Positions 59,780 to 59,921 of a DNA stretch of 59,921 nt are shown piece by piece. The position numbers and the translations under genes were made by a program. Numbering within the stretch: the first letter of the stretch is position 1; each line of letters begins with the position of its first letter. The stretch comes from a bacterium (GTDB lineage Bacteria; Myxococcota_A; Polyangia; Nannocystales; Nannocystaceae): contig JANSYI010000044.1 in the NCBI GenBank assembly GCA_024742475.1, positions 1 to 59,921 on the forward strand, in the 5' to 3' direction. Below the pieces are notes generated by a model. That model was not told where the DNA came from. It saw only the letters and a list, made by a program, of their open reading frames with translations, and searched no databases.

Positions 59780-59921
59780 CTACTCGATGATTTCGCTGAC
59801 GATGCCAGCGCCGACGGTGCGGCCGCCTTCACGAATCGCGAACTTGAGGCCCTTTTCGCACGCGATGGTGCTGATGAGCTTCACCTCGATGGCGACGTTG
59901 TCGCCGGGCATCACCATCTCC
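59780..59921 (-). CDS. tuf: Elongation factor Tu, C-terminal fragment (window edge)
   Basis: The last 46 codons plus stop of a second tuf gene. EMVMPGDNVAIEVKLISTIA and KFAIREGGRTVGAGIVSEII end at TAG (59780-59782), the usual EF-Tu C-terminus of domain III. It faces the same way as the tuf at the other end of the window, forming a direct repeat across about 59.6 kb. The 5' part is outside the window. Confidence 0.95.
   Translation of the reverse strand, partial: EMVMPGDNVAIEVKLISTIACEKGLKFAIREGGRTVGAGIVSEIIE

Overview
The window is high-GC DNA from a myxobacterium, most likely of the Nannocystis/Plesiocystis/Enhygromyxa type. This is inferred from two MYXO-CTERM tails (Gly-Cys-Gly-Cys, one hydrophobic helix, Arg cluster), many lipoproteins with Thr/Ser/Gly-rich linkers after the lipobox Cys, DUF4215-type Cys-rich repeats plus RCC1 repeats, a cytochrome-like lipoprotein/DUF1501 pair and a hybrid kinase-TPR protein. 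No rRNA, transposase, integrase or CRISPR array was seen.

The backbone is the conserved transcription/translation cluster, all on the minus strand. Reading from high to low coordinates: the 3' end of one tuf gene (cut by the window end), rpmG, tRNA-Trp, secE, nusG, rplK, rplA, rplJ, rplL, rpoB, rpoC, then rpsL, rpsG, fusA and the 5' end of a second tuf gene (cut by the window start). In many bacteria this block is nearly continuous. Here it is opened twice: a PEGA-domain protein and a Ser/Thr kinase sit between tuf and rpmG (56.4-59.7 kb), and about 39.6 kb of unrelated genes separate rpoC from rpsL (3.8-43.4 kb). The str genes form two units. rpsL-rpsG and fusA-tuf each have a promoter with the same 15-base core, and a strong terminator lies between them.

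The 39.6-kb accessory block, left to right: a discoidin-like lipoprotein and a TPR protein (4.1-6.8 kb); an acetate kinase fused to a PduL phosphotransacylase (6.8-8.6 kb); a secreted MYXO-CTERM protein with a phospholipase C-like N-terminus; a di-CxxCH lipoprotein with a Tat-exported DUF1501 partner (11.2-14.9 kb); a lipoprotein with a methyltransferase fold; and a polysaccharide locus (16.0-30.8 kb). The locus holds a GT4 glycosyltransferase, a DUF4091/GH123-like protein, an RCC1 lipoprotein, a WbaP-like phosphoglycosyltransferase, a sulfotransferase-like protein, a double acyltransferase, a NodB deacetylase, a methyltransferase, a flippase, an O-antigen-type polymerase and a BtpA protein. 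Then come a beta-propeller-like lipoprotein, fused isobutyryl-CoA mutase IcmF (32.2-35.6 kb), a membrane coiled-coil protein, small lipoproteins (one carrying a SecDF P1-head domain), an FG-GAP lipoprotein, a lipoprotein-gene remnant, a beta-helix MYXO-CTERM protein and a cupin/JmjC-type oxygenase.

The most informative non-coding signal is a TANNNT -10-like hexamer only 6-9 nt upstream of at least nine accessory start codons, eight of them without a convincing Shine-Dalgarno sequence. This predicts many leaderless mRNAs. Ribosomal and RNA-polymerase genes instead have ordinary leaders and Shine-Dalgarno sites. All functions are read from sequence motifs only; no database search was run.
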